Assembly: GCF_000526795.1 (NCBI RefSeq)
Contig: NZ_JAGT01000001.1
Span: 1,139,001-1,203,000 of the forward strand
DNA from: Ruminococcus flavefaciens AE3010
GTDB lineage: Bacteria > Bacillota > Clostridia > Oscillospirales > Ruminococcaceae
Length of the DNA: 64,000 bases
Reading direction: 5' to 3'
The notes beneath the pieces were generated by a model that was not told the origin of the DNA, did not search any database, and saw nothing but the letters and a program-made list of their open reading frames with translations. Within the stretch, counting starts at the first letter, position 1. The number at the start of each line of letters is the position of its first letter. Positions 63,695 to 64,000 of the stretch are shown in pieces. Position numbers and translations under genes: made by a program.

Positions 63695-64000
63695 TCATCC
63701 TGGAAGATAGGTAACAGTTATGATCTCAAAATGGTTCTTCCTGCATCGTATCAGTCCGTCCCTCTGCATCTTGCTCAATTCATTTGATAGCACAGAGCGT
63801 TCCACATTGAGGTAGTCCGCAAGCTGCTGACGGTCAAAGGGTATATCAAACTCACGGGAATGCTTCTGAACCGATACGGTATTAAGATACGCCATAATAC
63901 GTCCACGCACCTGTCTCGGAGCAGTATGAAAGCTCCGGCTCGACAGGTGCAGATTTTTTCTTGTGGTGATAGTCAGAAGATTTGCAAGAAGTCTCGCCCT
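63695..64000 (-). CDS. Crp/Fnr-family regulator, C-terminal part (start beyond window edge)
   Basis: The frame stays open to the end of the window, giving 101 visible C-terminal residues. The part from about LLANLLTITTRKNLHL through FDIPFDRQQLADYLNVERSVLSNELSKMQRDGLIRCRKNHFEII is the winged helix-turn-helix of Crp/Fnr proteins, with the recognition helix near VERSVLSNELSKM. The cyclic-nucleotide-like sensor domain lies outside. Frames starting at internal GTG or ATG (63910 or 63895) would truncate the hinge helix, so a continuing gene is favoured. Confidence 0.85.
   Translation of the reverse strand, partial: RARLLANLLTITTRKNLHLSSRSFHTAPRQVRGRIMAYLNTVSVQKHSREFDIPFDRQQLADYLNVERSVLSNELSKMQRDGLIRCRKNHFEIITVTYLPG

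Overview
The window reads as a chromosomal piece of a fibre-degrading, cellulosome-forming Ruminococcus (Clostridia, Oscillospiraceae), close to R. flavefaciens, R. albus or R. champanellensis. The grounds are six proteins with type I dockerin repeats, multidomain xylanases and esterases with Thr-rich and Asn-rich linkers, sigma-A promoters of the TTGACA/TATAAT kind, strong GGAGG ribosome sites, and typical Clostridia neighbours (fhs, hemZ, recD2, ABC-F). The species call is inference; no rRNA is present.

Layout. 1-3.8 kb: the 3' end of a dockerin protein, an autoregulated-looking TetR gene with an isochorismatase-type hydrolase, a tRNA-Gly(CCC), and an Lsa-like ABC-F resistance ATPase behind an attenuator leader. 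3.8-11.7 kb: a dockerin-borne serpin, a candidate structured RNA, an ECF sigma factor with its membrane partner, a dockerin-SH3-transglutaminase protein, a lipoprotein and an acyltransferase. 11.7-16.1 kb: recD2, an mreB-family gene and mrp. 16.1-23.0 kb: the riboflavin operon, from a consensus promoter through a MITE-like element, a broken FMN aptamer and an intact FMN riboswitch, then ribD-ribE-ribBA-ribH, with four envelope-protein genes interleaved and a HAD phosphatase gene overlapping ribH. 23.0-27.6 kb (minus): fhs-tsaE-tsaB-rpiB-GNAT-upp.

27.6-47.4 kb is a xylan and mixed-linkage glucan region: a minus-strand operon of a mutarotase-like protein, GH3 xylosidase, xylose isomerase and a sugar ABC importer without its own ATPase; three AraC regulators; a dockerin with three GH16 domains; and a divergent pair of giant enzymes, GH43-CBM6-CBM22-dockerin-CE1 and GH11-CBM22-dockerin-CE1. 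Secreted enzymes would cut arabinoxylan and remove feruloyl or acetyl groups, the importer would take up xylo-oligosaccharides, GH3 would split them and XylA would feed xylose to the pentose pathway. TGGTA/TACCA motifs recur at three control regions here.

47.5-54.8 kb: a fused ABC exporter-type protein, a long PRPP synthase, a pyrophosphatase and a LacI-like-sensor diguanylate cyclase. 54.9-62.8 kb: a compact housekeeping operon (recJ, rel, a metallo-hydrolase, hemZ, rlmD-like). 62.8-64 kb: an unrecognised gene with different codon use and the C-terminal half of a Crp/Fnr regulator cut by the window edge.

The observations most worth following are the swapped order of the two dockerin half-repeats between terminal and internal dockerins, the riboflavin operon with its half-aptamer and envelope cargo, the ABC-F leader, and the shared TGGTA motif of the xylan genes.
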